Of a stretch of 64,000 bases of DNA, positions 54,813 through 64,000 are shown one piece after another (within the stretch, counting starts at the first letter, position 1; every line of letters begins with the position of its first letter). Under the pieces are notes generated by a model, which saw nothing but the letters and a program-made list of their open reading frames with translations, was not told where the DNA came from and did not search any database. The DNA comes from Treponema porcinum. Its GTDB lineage: Bacteria; Spirochaetota; Spirochaetia; Treponematales; Treponemataceae. The position numbers were made by a program, and so were the translations under genes. The stretch is taken from contig NZ_FUWG01000006.1 in the NCBI RefSeq assembly GCF_900167145.1, positions 62,001 to 126,000 on the forward strand. The letters are read 5' to 3'.

Positions 54813-55283
54813 ATGAAAAAAATTATTTTGGTACTGATTTCGCTGTATGTTTCCTGTACGTTGTTTGCGCAGTCTGCTGATTTTATTACTGAATTGATTT
54901 CTTCTGAGAAAGTTACTTTCGGGCAGTTCTGCTATTTTTCTGCAATCTATCAGAACCTTGTTTCTGAAGATGCATCTGAAACTGATGCGGTAAATGCCTT
55001 TTTTGAACTGGGCTATCTTCCTGCAGGTGTTGACGAAAATACGTTTATTACTTATGAACAGGCATCACGTATTTTTGTCGGATTTTGGAATATAAAAGGC
55101 GGATTGTTCTACAGGCTGTCAGGAAAGAGCGGTCGTTATGCGTTCAAACAGTTCAAGGCAGACGGAATTATTCCTGCAAAAATTGATCCCGGTATGATTC
55201 CGGGCGGAACGGATATTCTGAATATTTACACGATGGGTGATATTCGCTATGCGTCCGCGGCAAAAAAAGGAGATGCGCAATGA
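54813..55283 (+). CDS. Hypothetical secreted protein, first gene of the envelope operon
   Basis: A 156-aa exported protein. MKKIILVLISLYVSCTLFAQS is a signal peptide with a likely cleavage after FAQ. The mature part is about 135 residues, soluble, with EQASRIFVGFWNIKGGLFYRLSG and an EKVTFGQFCYF segment; I do not recognise the family. The ATG at 54813 (with GGAG 5 bases before it) replaces a longer frame that lacks a signal. The stop overlaps the next start (ATGA), so the two are co-translated. In the operon it precedes a beta-barrel protein. Confidence 0.7.
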   Translation: MKKIILVLISLYVSCTLFAQSADFITELISSEKVTFGQFCYFSAIYQNLVSEDASETDAVNAFFELGYLPAGVDENTFITYEQASRIFVGFWNIKGGLFYRLSGKSGRYAFKQFKADGIIPAKIDPGMIPGGTDILNIYTMGDIRYASAAKKGDAQ

Positions 55284-56431
55284 AAAGATTACTGTGTACC
55301 GCTGCCGCTTTAATTGCAGGTACGGCTTCATTTTTTGCTGTTGAATGGGGCGGAAAAATTGCAAACGATACGTCGTTTATGGGAAAAGCAGATGACCTTA
55401 AACTTAAGCAGTCAGATACTGTCGGTCTTTGGATGAACATTCCGCTTAACAGGACGAATTCCGTATACGTTGCGGCAGAAGCGTATTACAAATTTACATA
55501 CGATGATACGGAAACTGCCGATGAAGAGTTTGAAAATGTTATTAATTGTAATCTTTTAAAGCTTTCTGCCGGATGGATGGCAGGAAACGGAAATATGATT
55601 TCTCTTTCTGCAGGGCGTTTTCCTGTTTCTGATTTTACGGGAATTATTTTTAATCAGCCGGCGGACGGACTGAATTTTAAGGTTTCAAGCCAGACAGTAG
55701 ATTTCAACATTTTTGCAGGATATACAGGTCTTTTGAATGCAAAGGAAGTTACAATTCTTACTCCGGCAGATACGGAGTATGAGGAAAGTGACGACGATTT
55801 TTATGCATTTGCACCAAAATATCTGCCGTTTGGATTTTCCTTTGCATTCCCGTCCGTTTTCGGAAATCAGCATATCAGTCTTGAGGGCTGGGGTTTTGCT
55901 GACTTAAACGGCGATGACTGCAATCGTTATTACGGAATGCTGGGGCTGGACGGTTACCTTCTGCGCAATCTTTCATATAATGTAAAGACTGTTTTCGGTA
56001 CGAAGAATTTTGACAGTCTGATGAATTTTTCTTCGCTGTCGTTTGATTTAAATCCAGCCGGAAATTTCGGCATAAGACTGTACGGTACGTATGCATCCGG
56101 TAAGCAAGGTTCTCTCTCTGCTTTCAGCGGATTTACTTCTATGACGGCTGTTTCTACGCGGTTTGCTGACCTTGAGTATTCGTCAATGGTAACGGGCGGA
56201 TTACAGCTTTCAAATGTGTTTGCCGGTGTACTGTATGCGTCTTTAGGCGGAGCGGTTCTGTTTGAATGTCCTGACAGTTCCGTTGAATATTTCGGAATGC
56301 AGTTGAGTGCTGACTTACTGTGGAATATCTTTTACGATGTTCAGCTTGGTTTGTCTGCCTCTCAGTTCATAGGTGATGATTCAGATAACAGCAAGACTAC
56401 GCTTTCTGTAAAGGCTGTTATTGCATTCTAA
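55280..56431 (+). CDS. Predicted outer-membrane beta-barrel protein
   Basis: A 383-aa exported protein. The signal peptide MKRLLCTAAALIAGTASFFA is followed by alternating hydrophobic/polar strands rich in Gly, Phe and Tyr. The chain ends in an aromatic residue (...VKAVIAF), as in outer-membrane barrels. There is one candidate surface loop near residue 165 (YEESDDDFYAF). No family is recognised. It overlaps the previous gene by 4 bases and precedes the FecR-domain gene by 17. Confidence 0.7.
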   Translation: MKRLLCTAAALIAGTASFFAVEWGGKIANDTSFMGKADDLKLKQSDTVGLWMNIPLNRTNSVYVAAEAYYKFTYDDTETADEEFENVINCNLLKLSAGWMAGNGNMISLSAGRFPVSDFTGIIFNQPADGLNFKVSSQTVDFNIFAGYTGLLNAKEVTILTPADTEYEESDDDFYAFAPKYLPFGFSFAFPSVFGNQHISLEGWGFADLNGDDCNRYYGMLGLDGYLLRNLSYNVKTVFGTKNFDSLMNFSSLSFDLNPAGNFGIRLYGTYASGKQGSLSAFSGFTSMTAVSTRFADLEYSSMVTGGLQLSNVFAGVLYASLGGAVLFECPDSSVEYFGMQLSADLLWNIFYDVQLGLSASQFIGDDSDNSKTTLSVKAVIAF

Positions 56432-56448
56432 TGTTTCGGAGGTATTGT

Positions 56449-57306
56449 ATGAATTTTTCTGTTTTAAGAAAATCATTAGGGGTTTTGTTCGTGCTTTGTT
56501 CAGCGGCTTTGTATGCAAATACGGCAACTGTTGTTTCTGCCGTAGGAAAAGTTGAGGTAAGCCGGAACAATGTGTGGGTTGCTCTGACTGAAAATGAGGT
56601 TGTCCGTGAGGGAGAAGTCATTTCTACAGGTTTTAAATCTGAGGCGATAATCAAATATAAAGGCTCTGTAATGAAGCTTGGTCCTTTGACAAGAATTACG
56701 CTGGAAAAACTTGCAACGTCTGATACAAAAGACGATGTTTCCGTATTCCTGAACACGGGTGCAGTTCGTTCTACGGTCAACCATTCGGAAAACAAGCGTG
56801 TCAGCTACACTGTGCGTAATCCGATAGCAGTCGCTAGTGTACGCGGAACGGAATTTATATTTGCAGGAAATGAAATACGCTGTTTTGACGGTGCTGTTGC
56901 TGTAGTTCCTGCCCGGCTGGTAAATCCAGTCCGTGATTTGGGAATTTCAAAGCCGGCAGACAGAGAGTATGAGTCAGAAGGTAATGTAAAAGACAATCTT
57001 CCTGCGGAAGGCTCGTCAACGCCATTTACGTCTTCTTCTGATATAAATCCGGCATTGCCAAAGGGCGTTCTTGTTTCTGCCGGACAGTCCACTAATTTTA
57101 GTGACTCTACGTCTGCCAGACCGTCAAAACCTATAACTGCCGGTTCTACTGCGCGGAATGATTTTTCTAAGGGTGTAGCATCTCTTGCAGACAGTGAGGG
57201 AGTAAATATTTCCGGTTTGGAAAGCAACATTTCCTCCAGTTCTTCCGGTTCTGCATCAGGCACGATGCCGGGAAATGTTATCGTTAACATAGAGTGGGAA
57301 GAATAA
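56449..57306 (+). CDS. FecR-domain periplasmic protein
   Basis: A 285-aa exported protein. The signal peptide (residues 1-23, ending ALYAN) is followed by a FecR domain: ATVVSAVGKVEVSRNNVWVAL, VREGEVISTGFKSEAIIKY, and NPIAVASVRGTEFIF. In FecR proteins this domain carries a regulatory or scaffold role on the periplasmic side. The C-terminal half (about 180-275) is Ser/Pro/Gly-rich and low in complexity (SSSSGSASG), probably a flexible tether. The ATG at 56449 has GGAGG 7 bases upstream. Confidence 0.8.
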   Translation: MNFSVLRKSLGVLFVLCSAALYANTATVVSAVGKVEVSRNNVWVALTENEVVREGEVISTGFKSEAIIKYKGSVMKLGPLTRITLEKLATSDTKDDVSVFLNTGAVRSTVNHSENKRVSYTVRNPIAVASVRGTEFIFAGNEIRCFDGAVAVVPARLVNPVRDLGISKPADREYESEGNVKDNLPAEGSSTPFTSSSDINPALPKGVLVSAGQSTNFSDSTSARPSKPITAGSTARNDFSKGVASLADSEGVNISGLESNISSSSSGSASGTMPGNVIVNIEWEE

Positions 57307-57420
57307 AAGAAATCTTATATCTTTTCTTGCGGGCTGCTGCGATATATAAATATATTCCGGGCAGCTCGTTTTATGCATGCGAAGCGTTCTATAATCACGG
57401 TGCGGATAACGGGATATTTT

Positions 57421-58413
57421 ATGAAAAAAAGAATTGATTTTATTTTGTATTATCTGTTCATACTGATTGCAGGATGCTTTTGCGCCACGTTTGTATATGT
57501 TCAGTATATCGGCTGTACGCATTTTGTTACCGGAAATATGTTCCATCCTGCAAAAGAAATAGTGCTGGCCGCATTTTTTCAGTCAGTTCCGCTTGTCCTT
57601 CTGTGCGTGCCGCTTCTTCTGGCAGTTTATAAAATCAGGCATTTGTATAATCCTGTGTGGAGCGTCATTTCGTTTGCGTTGATGTGCGCTTTTTCGTGGG
57701 GAATTTTATATCCGCTTGCGGAAACGGGAAAAAAATCCGCTTGCGGTAACGGAAGTATCCTGCTTAATACAGGTGAAATTCCGCTTTCCGGCGGATATTT
57801 CAGAAAGTCTGCAGAAGCCGTTTACTATTTTACTGATGAGTCTGAAAACAAAGTGGCAGACGTTATGCTGCTGCATTCTCCTGAAAATCCTGATAAATCA
57901 GGCGGATTTATGAAGCTTGACGTGTCGGAAAATAGTGATTTTTATAAAAATGCGTTTCCGTTCAGGGATTCGTGCGTAAAGGAGTCACTTAACGATATCC
58001 CGTATGAAATAATCGGGTGCATAGATAATATTCTTAAGGCGGCGGAAGATGCCTGGCAGAACGGAATTATTGCCTGGGCGTGCTTCTGTTCTTTGTGCCT
58101 TGCGCTTGCTTCATCTTATTCTTATATAAAAATGAGTACCTGGCGTATGGTAAATTATCTTGCCGTTGTACTTACCAATATGATAATCCTTGTTTTCAAC
58201 AGTCTGTACTATTCTGGTTTTGCAGGAATGCGGACTTTTCTGAAAAATGCGCTGTATGGAAACGGAAGGCTTGCGTTTTTTTCTTCCAGAAACATTGATA
58301 TTCCGTTGTGCATTCTGAATGTGGCGGCGGCCGTTGCAGTTATCTGTATCGGATGTTCTGTTACGGCAGTTACAAAACGCAGGCAGCAGGACAGGGGTGG
58401 TTATGAAAGTTAA
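57421..58413 (+). CDS. Inner-membrane protein with 3TM-soluble-3TM plan
   Basis: A 330-aa protein with three hydrophobic helices at the N-terminus (about 8-30, 47-70, 80-102). A soluble region of about 110 residues follows, then three helices at the C-terminus. The plan is like LptF/LptG, but I see no YjgP/YjgQ sequence motif, so no function is given. Start uncertain: an in-frame ATG 48 bases earlier is possible, and neither has a strong ribosome site. It overlaps the next gene by 11 bases. Confidence 0.7.
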   Translation: MKKRIDFILYYLFILIAGCFCATFVYVQYIGCTHFVTGNMFHPAKEIVLAAFFQSVPLVLLCVPLLLAVYKIRHLYNPVWSVISFALMCAFSWGILYPLAETGKKSACGNGSILLNTGEIPLSGGYFRKSAEAVYYFTDESENKVADVMLLHSPENPDKSGGFMKLDVSENSDFYKNAFPFRDSCVKESLNDIPYEIIGCIDNILKAAEDAWQNGIIAWACFCSLCLALASSYSYIKMSTWRMVNYLAVVLTNMIILVFNSLYYSGFAGMRTFLKNALYGNGRLAFFSSRNIDIPLCILNVAAAVAVICIGCSVTAVTKRRQQDRGGYES

Positions 58414-60277
58414 AAAAGTAACGCTTGTAACGGTCAGTTTTTTTATTTTTTCATTTGTATGCTGCATTGTCCTTGGATTTGTGCTTCCTTATGTTCCTGT
58501 GCTGATTTCTTCAACGTCAGGAATGTATCGTTTTTTATACGGACTTAGAATATTCTGTTCCGTAATGCCTGCTGTTCTTGAAACAGGATTTTTAATCGGC
58601 TGGTCGCTTGATTTTGGAGTGCACCCGGACGGAAGTCTGCTCCGGTTTTCTCCTGCGATGTTCTCGCGGTACAAAAAGGTCATTACAGGCAGCCTTGCAG
58701 CTGTTTTCATTATTTCTATGGCGGTAGAGGTTGCCCTTCCTGGAATAAACGGTTTAATGAACCGTTACAGCCAGCTGCCGTCGCTTCATAAGGAATATCT
58801 GAATTTTGCGGAGGGATTGTACAGTCAGGGAAGATACAGCCTTTCGTATGAATTTGCAAAAATGGCATATGAGATAGATTCTTCTGACGGAGAATGTGCG
58901 CAGCTTCTGGATAAAGCAGAGGTTGCGTGCAGGCAGCTTTATCAGGAAGAAAAAACTGTTGATGCTGCCGGCATTGCGCGTATTCTTTCTTCCGGGAAAG
59001 GCGAAGTAGATTACGGCTACAAACAGAAAATTGTTCATTCTTCTTATGACGAGCCGTTTACGACTTTTTCGCTTTTGAAAAAGGCTAGGGAATGTGTCGC
59101 TATGGAAGACTGGTTCGGGGCGCATTATTATTCGCAGACGGCTCTTTCTGCCATATCGCCAAGAGATATAAACTGTGCGGAACTGAAGCACATTTCTGCC
59201 GATGCGTGGAATCATATTTCTCAGGCAAAAGAAGCCGGGACTACGGACGAGCAGAAAATTTTTGCGCAGAAACTTTCCGGGTATAATGCGCTTATGGAGC
59301 AGGATAACCTTAAGGCGTATTACATTTTCAAAATGCTTTCGCTTTCGTCTAAGAAAATATCTCTTGACCCTGATGTTGTAAGATACCTTGAGATTGCGGA
59401 AGAGCGGCTTCAAAACCAGTATTTTTTTACCGACGAAACTGTAAATCTTCAGGGATTTGAGTCTGCCGGAAACATTTATTTTAAGATTACCGGTCAGGAC
59501 GGTGGTGTGACGGTTTATTTTATAAAAGGCGTAACTAATACCGGAACGAAAAACGGACTCATTCAATATCTGCGGGGACTTTCGGTGTATACGCTTGATT
59601 TTGAAGGAAACTATATTTCCGGTTCTTATACGCCGTATGCAAAAATGACGGCTGTTTCTACAGAACTTTTTGACGATGAACTTAAAAAAGAATTCGGCAT
59701 TGCGGACGGAATAAAGTATGTGCCGTATATCCTCCTTAATTCCGTGGACAGAAACCGTGAGGGGGAAATTCATACGCCTCAGGTGCTTAAGGGCGACTCT
59801 CCGTCTGCAAAGGACGGCTTTATAATTCTTCCTGTGGAATTTACTGATTTTTCGCTTTTGAAAAGCGTTTCCGGCGGCGTTGAATCTATGGGGCTTCAGG
59901 AAGTGTACCGTTTTGTGCCGAAGGCAGAAAAATACGGATTTGTAGAAGAAGTTTTCCGGCAGACGCTTGTAAACAGGCTTTTATATCCGCTTTTTATGCT
60001 TATCTGTATGGTATGCGTGGGAATAGGTGCCTGGCACGGAAGAATCAGTGCGGATGGTGTATTTAAATTTAAGTGGATTATAGTTTTTCCGCTTTTAAGT
60101 TTTGTTCTTCTGTGCGCATATTATCTTTCTCATTTTGTGTTCCGTATGATAAATTACAGTCTTATGAGCATCTGCGGTCAGACTTCAGTTGTTTTTGCAG
60201 GACTGTTCCTGTATCTGGTGATTTTCTTCGGCGTGTCAGTTATGTTCCTTGCCTGTAAAAATTCTATGAGCAGGTGA
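58403..60277 (+). CDS. Large inner-membrane protein with 3TM-soluble-3TM plan and TPR-like middle
   Basis: A 624-aa protein. Three N-terminal helices (about 5-30, 47-70, 90-115) are followed by a soluble region of about 400 residues. Its first part has helical repeats of TPR type (EYLNFAEGLYSQGRYSLSYEFAKMAYE; MEDWFGAHYYSQTAL; DNLKAYYIFKML). Three C-terminal helices close the protein. I do not recognise a named family. The overlap with 57421-58413 and the shared plan suggest a heteromeric complex. The ATG at 58403 has GGGG 8 bases before it; a longer frame is antisense-like noise. Confidence 0.75.
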   Translation: MKVKKVTLVTVSFFIFSFVCCIVLGFVLPYVPVLISSTSGMYRFLYGLRIFCSVMPAVLETGFLIGWSLDFGVHPDGSLLRFSPAMFSRYKKVITGSLAAVFIISMAVEVALPGINGLMNRYSQLPSLHKEYLNFAEGLYSQGRYSLSYEFAKMAYEIDSSDGECAQLLDKAEVACRQLYQEEKTVDAAGIARILSSGKGEVDYGYKQKIVHSSYDEPFTTFSLLKKARECVAMEDWFGAHYYSQTALSAISPRDINCAELKHISADAWNHISQAKEAGTTDEQKIFAQKLSGYNALMEQDNLKAYYIFKMLSLSSKKISLDPDVVRYLEIAEERLQNQYFFTDETVNLQGFESAGNIYFKITGQDGGVTVYFIKGVTNTGTKNGLIQYLRGLSVYTLDFEGNYISGSYTPYAKMTAVSTELFDDELKKEFGIADGIKYVPYILLNSVDRNREGEIHTPQVLKGDSPSAKDGFIILPVEFTDFSLLKSVSGGVESMGLQEVYRFVPKAEKYGFVEEVFRQTLVNRLLYPLFMLICMVCVGIGAWHGRISADGVFKFKWIIVFPLLSFVLLCAYYLSHFVFRMINYSLMSICGQTSVVFAGLFLYLVIFFGVSVMFLACKNSMSR

Positions 60278-60281
60278 TTTT

Positions 60282-61145
60282 GTGATTCGTCTTAAACTTT
60301 CTGATTTTTCCGGCGGAGATGCAGAAAATCCGGCGGAATTTGTTTCATTGCCGTTTTATAAAGGCGGCGCGCCGATAGATGTGTGGCGTTCACCACAGGG
60401 AAAGGAATATTCTCCGCGATGGGGAATGACACTTCGTTTCGCAGGCTCAATGCGCTTCAGGTGGAACGAAAATAATCCGTTCCGTGACAGGGTGCTTTCA
60501 AAAATTGCCGGCGCGCGTTCCGTTGTGCCGGTCGAGCTTATCCATTCAAAAATCGTTTATGAGGTAGAAAACGCATACGACACGAACGGGAAAACAGGCG
60601 ACGGAATTGTTACAGCTAATCCGCAGCTTATGCCGGTAGTAACAGTTGCAGACTGCGTTCCGCTGTATATTTTTGACAGTGTTTCCGGTGCTTTTGGTGC
60701 AGTTCATTCCGGGTGGAAAGGAACCGGGATTGTAGGTGAAGCAGTGCACCGGCTGAAAGAACGCTGGGGCGCAGAAAATTCAGATGTGTGTGTGGCAATT
60801 GGCGCGCATATTCACAACTGCTGCTATATTGTGGGCGAAGAACGCGCCGCGTATTTTATGCAGGAATTCGGGGAAGAGTGCTGCGCGCTTATTGGTGCGG
60901 AGGAAACGCTTTGTTCCGGTGCGTCGGAAGCTGTTTCCAGATGGAATACAGGTTCTGGCAGGGTGTACAGGCTTTCCCTTGAAAAAGCGAACCTTATGGT
61001 TCTTGAAAAATGCGGTATTTTGCCGGAGAATATTGTAATTCTTGATGAATGCACCTGTTGTAATACTTTTTTCGGTTCAAACCGCCGGGAAACAGCAGGA
61101 GGAAATGCGTCTTTTACGGCGCAGGCAGCATTCGTAAAAATGTAG
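60282..61145 (+). CDS. pgeF: Peptidoglycan-editing / purine-nucleoside phosphorylase-type oxidase (laccase domain, YfiH family)
   Basis: A 287-aa soluble protein of the multicopper-like laccase-domain family. Family blocks are VVTVADCVPLYIFD, GAVHSGWKGT and HNCCYIVGEE. A late ECTCC cysteine cluster also matches, with the metal-binding His/Cys set present. Members remove wrongly incorporated L-Ser from muropeptides or act on purine nucleosides. GTG start, 4 bases after the membrane gene, so it is in the same operon, linking the cluster to the envelope. Confidence 0.88.
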   Translation: MIRLKLSDFSGGDAENPAEFVSLPFYKGGAPIDVWRSPQGKEYSPRWGMTLRFAGSMRFRWNENNPFRDRVLSKIAGARSVVPVELIHSKIVYEVENAYDTNGKTGDGIVTANPQLMPVVTVADCVPLYIFDSVSGAFGAVHSGWKGTGIVGEAVHRLKERWGAENSDVCVAIGAHIHNCCYIVGEERAAYFMQEFGEECCALIGAEETLCSGASEAVSRWNTGSGRVYRLSLEKANLMVLEKCGILPENIVILDECTCCNTFFGSNRRETAGGNASFTAQAAFVKM

Positions 61146-61166
61146 CGCACTACTGTATTCCGCCTT

Positions 61167-64000
61167 TTATTTTACGACCATAACTTTTCGCGTTTCGTCT
61201 ATGCCGTTTCCGAATACGCGTATAAAGTACAGTCCGCGTGCAACTTTCTTTCCGCTCTTAGTTGTTCCGTCCCAAGTATAATTGTGTTCGCCCTGAGATG
61301 CTTCTCCGTGCTGCAAGTATTTTACAATATTTCCGTCAAGCGTCATTACAATTACGTTTAGGGTTCCGCCAGACGGCATATTTACCTGAACGACAGTTTT
61401 TTCTCCGTTTGCTGCATTAATTACGTTGTTGAAAATCGTAACACCGCCGCGTTGTTTTGTAATGTCCTGCAATTTAAATGACCACAAATCTACAGAAGTA
61501 AGGTAACCGCTGTTTTTAAGACGTAGCGCAAACAGCGGACTTTCTTCCGTTGTGTAGGTGTCGGTGAGGGAATCGTATTCCGGGGCGTGGCATATTTTTA
61601 CCGGATTGTTGTTGGCGTCCGAAAGGGCAAAGAGGAAGGAAATCTGGTCTCCGCTTTTCCAGCCTGCATTTTCCATTGTGGTGCTGTTCAGTGAAAATCG
61701 CATTTCGTTTTCCGTCTTTGCATCAGCCGGCATTTCCCCTTTAATTCCTGCCAGAACAGTTTGCTTTGACATTACGTTATTCTGAGGTGAAAGAGCCTTG
61801 AATATTGGAGAACGTTCCTGCGTGGCGGACGAAGCGGCTATGAAATTCGGAAGCCATACCCGCCAGGAAGAAAGTCCTGTGCCGGAGATATTCTCGTTGT
61901 ATGTGACGGAAACAGCCTGTGTATCCGGCGTTGAGTCAAAATATGCAAATACAGTTGTGTCAGCCGGTGCTTCTCCGTTTTCGTCAGACAGATTTGCTTC
62001 TATGAACAAATCGTAACCGGCAGAAAGAGTACCGTAGTTTTTCTGTTCTGCGTTCCAGTCGTGGACTGCCCAGCTTCCGTCCTGATACATCTGCTGTGAG
62101 AAAAACGCTCCGTCTTCCGTTGTCCGCGCATCATACGCATAGATTGGATTTACTATGTTGATTGCAAAATCGCTTATTGCGTGGGCAGATTTATACGGAA
62201 GACAGTTTCCGAGCGTATCCTGAATGTAGGTTATGTTTGCATTCTCTACGCCTGAAAGCGGATCAACAGACGTTTTTCCCGTGAATGCCTGAATCCAAAG
62301 ATTTTTTATGTCGCCGTATGTTAGTGAGCGGTTCAAAGGAATTTTAAGACCGGTAAAATTATCATTTTTGAACACGACATCTACATCTTTTTCCGTACTT
62401 ACGAAAATGTCTGATACCGGAAGTTGTGTTTTGGAATCTACAAAACGAAGCGACTCGCGCAATGCTTCGGAGAACTGTTTTGTTTCCGTCGTTCCGTCAT
62501 TGTTGTAGACTGTTACGGCATCAGTGTTCAGTTTTTTGTTGAAAATGATATATAGTTCTTCGTATGTATTTCCGCTGTCATCAGGAACAGCACCTACGCT
62601 CATATTGAACGTAGGTGCTGTTCTGTCTATTGTGGTAACTGTTCCGCTTTTCATTCTGTTTCCGGCAAGATCCGTTACAAATCCGTTTTCGTTATACGTT
62701 ACTTCGAATGTTGTTTTTAGCGGAATTGAAGAATCTGCAAAATGGACAGAAAAATAAAGTCCGTCCTCACTTCCTGTTGCATGAGTGATTTCTGACTGCG
62801 TACGGAATACAAGGCCTTTTGCGCCGCCGGTTATTTCATCACTTCCAAATGAATATGTATCGGGTTTGCCTTTTATTTTGTAAGAGAAAGACGACGATTT
62901 GTTATAAAGCGATGCGTAGCGGAGTCCGCCAGAAGTCCTGATTTTTTCTTCTGTGCTGAACGGACGCGCTCCGCCGAATATATCTGCGGCATACGAAAAT
63001 GGTGTAAACAGTGACTTGCTTTCGGAACACCAGCCTGTCTTTATGTACCAGGCCGGCTCGTTCGTTTCGTTGTCAAACACGTGGAATTCAATTCTGTCCA
63101 GTGTGGTGCTGTCTGTGTCATTTGTACCGATTGCTTCAAATCCTGTATCTTCATTATTTGTTATGTTCTTATAGACTGCAAAAGCCGGCGGAAGAGTATC
63201 CCATTTTCCGTACAACTCAGATTCTTCTGAACTGACAGACAGTTCTGGTAATTTATGGGCGGAAGTTCCTGCGGCTTCTAGTACATTTCCGTTGAAGTCC
63301 TTGATAAGCGGAGAGGAAATGCGCGTTACAGTTCCAGACGGCGTTTCTGCACTGTCAATGTAGCCTTTCCAGTGTTTGAATGAACCTCGTACGGTAGAAA
63401 CAGTTTTATCTACGTAACCTGCAATAGAAATGCGAAGGCTGTGTGCGTTAAAAGAGTCTTCTTCTCCGGCATTTACGGAGAATTTTCTGTAGAGCGAATG
63501 GACAAGGTTGTCTTCCGTTCCGTTAGAGCCGGTCTTAAGCATTCCAGCGGCTGTTTTTATAAGACCAGAAACAGTAAGTCCGTTACCGGAAGTTCCGTCT
63601 ATTTTTCCAAAATCATCCTGAACCTGTGTGTTCTGCACGGTTTCTTCTTCAGTGGACGTAAGGAGAATATTTCCTGTGTTTACCGGCTCGGAGTATTGCA
63701 GTTCAATAAAATTATGCGAATCGTAGAAAGGCTGGCTTTCTGCAGTTCCGTCATTTTTCGTATGCAGTTCCTGACCAGTGCGGACGGCAACAAGAACAGG
63801 GGCGCAAAGGTCGGCAGTTGCGGTAAACGTTGCGCCGGAAGTTTCATTTACGGAAGAAAGTTGAGGTGACTCTGTATAGTAATGTGATATTCTGTTTTTA
63901 TGTTCGTCACGAAGCGTCTGCCAGACGGACTCCAGTGCTTTTGGAATGTTCAGATACGGTATGGCGGTACGGTGAGTTCCGTCCCAGTCCGTACTTTCAT
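61167..64000 (-). CDS. Large secreted protein with C-terminal FlgD-like Ig domain, partial
   Basis: The minus-strand frame is open from the stop at 61167 to the end of the window (at least 944 codons), so the N-terminus and signal peptide lie outside. The internal GTG at 63638 is not the start, because the frame continues without interruption above it (KALESVWQTLRDEH, SGATFTATADLC). Repeated Ig-like segments such as DRTAPTFNMSVGAVPDDSGN are seen. The C-terminal 75 residues (LNVIVMTLDGNIVKYL, YTWDGTTKSGKKVARGLYFIRVFG, KVMVVK) match the FlgD-type Ig/C-terminal sorting domain found in exported spirochaete and Bacteroidetes proteins. Convergent with pgeF. Confidence 0.82.
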   Translation of the reverse strand, partial: ESTDWDGTHRTAIPYLNIPKALESVWQTLRDEHKNRISHYYTESPQLSSVNETSGATFTATADLCAPVLVAVRTGQELHTKNDGTAESQPFYDSHNFIELQYSEPVNTGNILLTSTEEETVQNTQVQDDFGKIDGTSGNGLTVSGLIKTAAGMLKTGSNGTEDNLVHSLYRKFSVNAGEEDSFNAHSLRISIAGYVDKTVSTVRGSFKHWKGYIDSAETPSGTVTRISSPLIKDFNGNVLEAAGTSAHKLPELSVSSEESELYGKWDTLPPAFAVYKNITNNEDTGFEAIGTNDTDSTTLDRIEFHVFDNETNEPAWYIKTGWCSESKSLFTPFSYAADIFGGARPFSTEEKIRTSGGLRYASLYNKSSSFSYKIKGKPDTYSFGSDEITGGAKGLVFRTQSEITHATGSEDGLYFSVHFADSSIPLKTTFEVTYNENGFVTDLAGNRMKSGTVTTIDRTAPTFNMSVGAVPDDSGNTYEELYIIFNKKLNTDAVTVYNNDGTTETKQFSEALRESLRFVDSKTQLPVSDIFVSTEKDVDVVFKNDNFTGLKIPLNRSLTYGDIKNLWIQAFTGKTSVDPLSGVENANITYIQDTLGNCLPYKSAHAISDFAINIVNPIYAYDARTTEDGAFFSQQMYQDGSWAVHDWNAEQKNYGTLSAGYDLFIEANLSDENGEAPADTTVFAYFDSTPDTQAVSVTYNENISGTGLSSWRVWLPNFIAASSATQERSPIFKALSPQNNVMSKQTVLAGIKGEMPADAKTENEMRFSLNSTTMENAGWKSGDQISFLFALSDANNNPVKICHAPEYDSLTDTYTTEESPLFALRLKNSGYLTSVDLWSFKLQDITKQRGGVTIFNNVINAANGEKTVVQVNMPSGGTLNVIVMTLDGNIVKYLQHGEASQGEHNYTWDGTTKSGKKVARGLYFIRVFGNGIDETRKVMVVK

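Noticed and set aside
63638..63638. GTG at 63638 as the start of the large secreted protein
   Set aside because: The frame continues upstream without a stop to the window edge, with protein-like sequence and no ribosome site or signal peptide at this codon.
1..64000. CRISPR array
   Set aside because: No set of regularly spaced direct repeats was noticed anywhere in the window.

Overview
The window is chromosomal DNA from a spirochaete, most likely a host-associated Treponema. The support is indirect but consistent: a str-S10-spc-alpha ribosomal supercluster with tuf directly ahead of rpsJ and no fusA after rpsG; an RpoB rifampicin region carrying Asn where sensitive bacteria have Ser (E. coli 531); a MurA with Asp in place of the catalytic Cys; FlhF-, FliG- and FlhA-like relics; and a run of envelope proteins (secreted protein, beta-barrel, FecR-domain protein, membrane/TPR protein) of spirochaetal style. 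No species name can be given from sequence alone.

Layout. 1-5.4 kb: O-acetylhomoserine sulfhydrylase, a Dabb protein, a cytidylate-kinase-like protein, an amino-acid ABC permease with a beheaded ATPase, and ettA. 5.5-15.9 kb: an accessory island. It opens with the C-terminal stub of a methyltransferase cut by a dead IS3-family element. It then holds an AT-rich operon (P-loop protein resembling FlhF, WYL regulator, protein of unknown function), a lipoprotein, a FliG relic and a FlhA-like fragment. A complete-looking IS110-family element with a putative bridge RNA follows, then a RecB-type nuclease fragment, a short DnaE-like polymerase without PHP metal ligands, and decayed coding sequence. 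15.9-19.5 kb: AraC/GyrI regulator, structured repeat, PfkB kinase (apparently leaderless), a putative small RNA, tRNA-Ala and serine acetyltransferase.

19.6-31.2 kb: tRNA-Thr, rpmG, tRNA-Trp, secE, nusG, rplK, rplA, rplJ, rplL, rpoB, rpoC. 31.4-33.6 kb: a fusion of a PTS-EIIC membrane domain to a c-di-GMP phosphodiesterase (EAL) domain. 33.9-50.6 kb: rpsL, rpsG, a structured intergenic region, tuf, then the S10, spc and alpha operons in one direction, ending with a small zinc-ribbon protein. 50.7-54.6 kb: branched-chain amino-acid binding lipoprotein, peptidase T, murA. 54.8-61.1 kb: a six-gene envelope operon ending in the peptidoglycan-editing oxidase pgeF. 61.2-64 kb: the C-terminal part of a very large secreted protein on the other strand, running off the window.

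How it fits together: most of the window is housekeeping transcription and translation machinery with classical gene order and many intergenic hairpins. The discovery-worthy parts are the accessory island (diverged flagellar relics, a WYL-controlled gene pair, a bridge-RNA transposon whose RNA shares a 10-base match with its flank, a minimal DnaE), the EIIC-EAL fusion, two candidate non-coding RNAs, and the envelope operon with two membrane proteins of identical 3TM-soluble-3TM plan.
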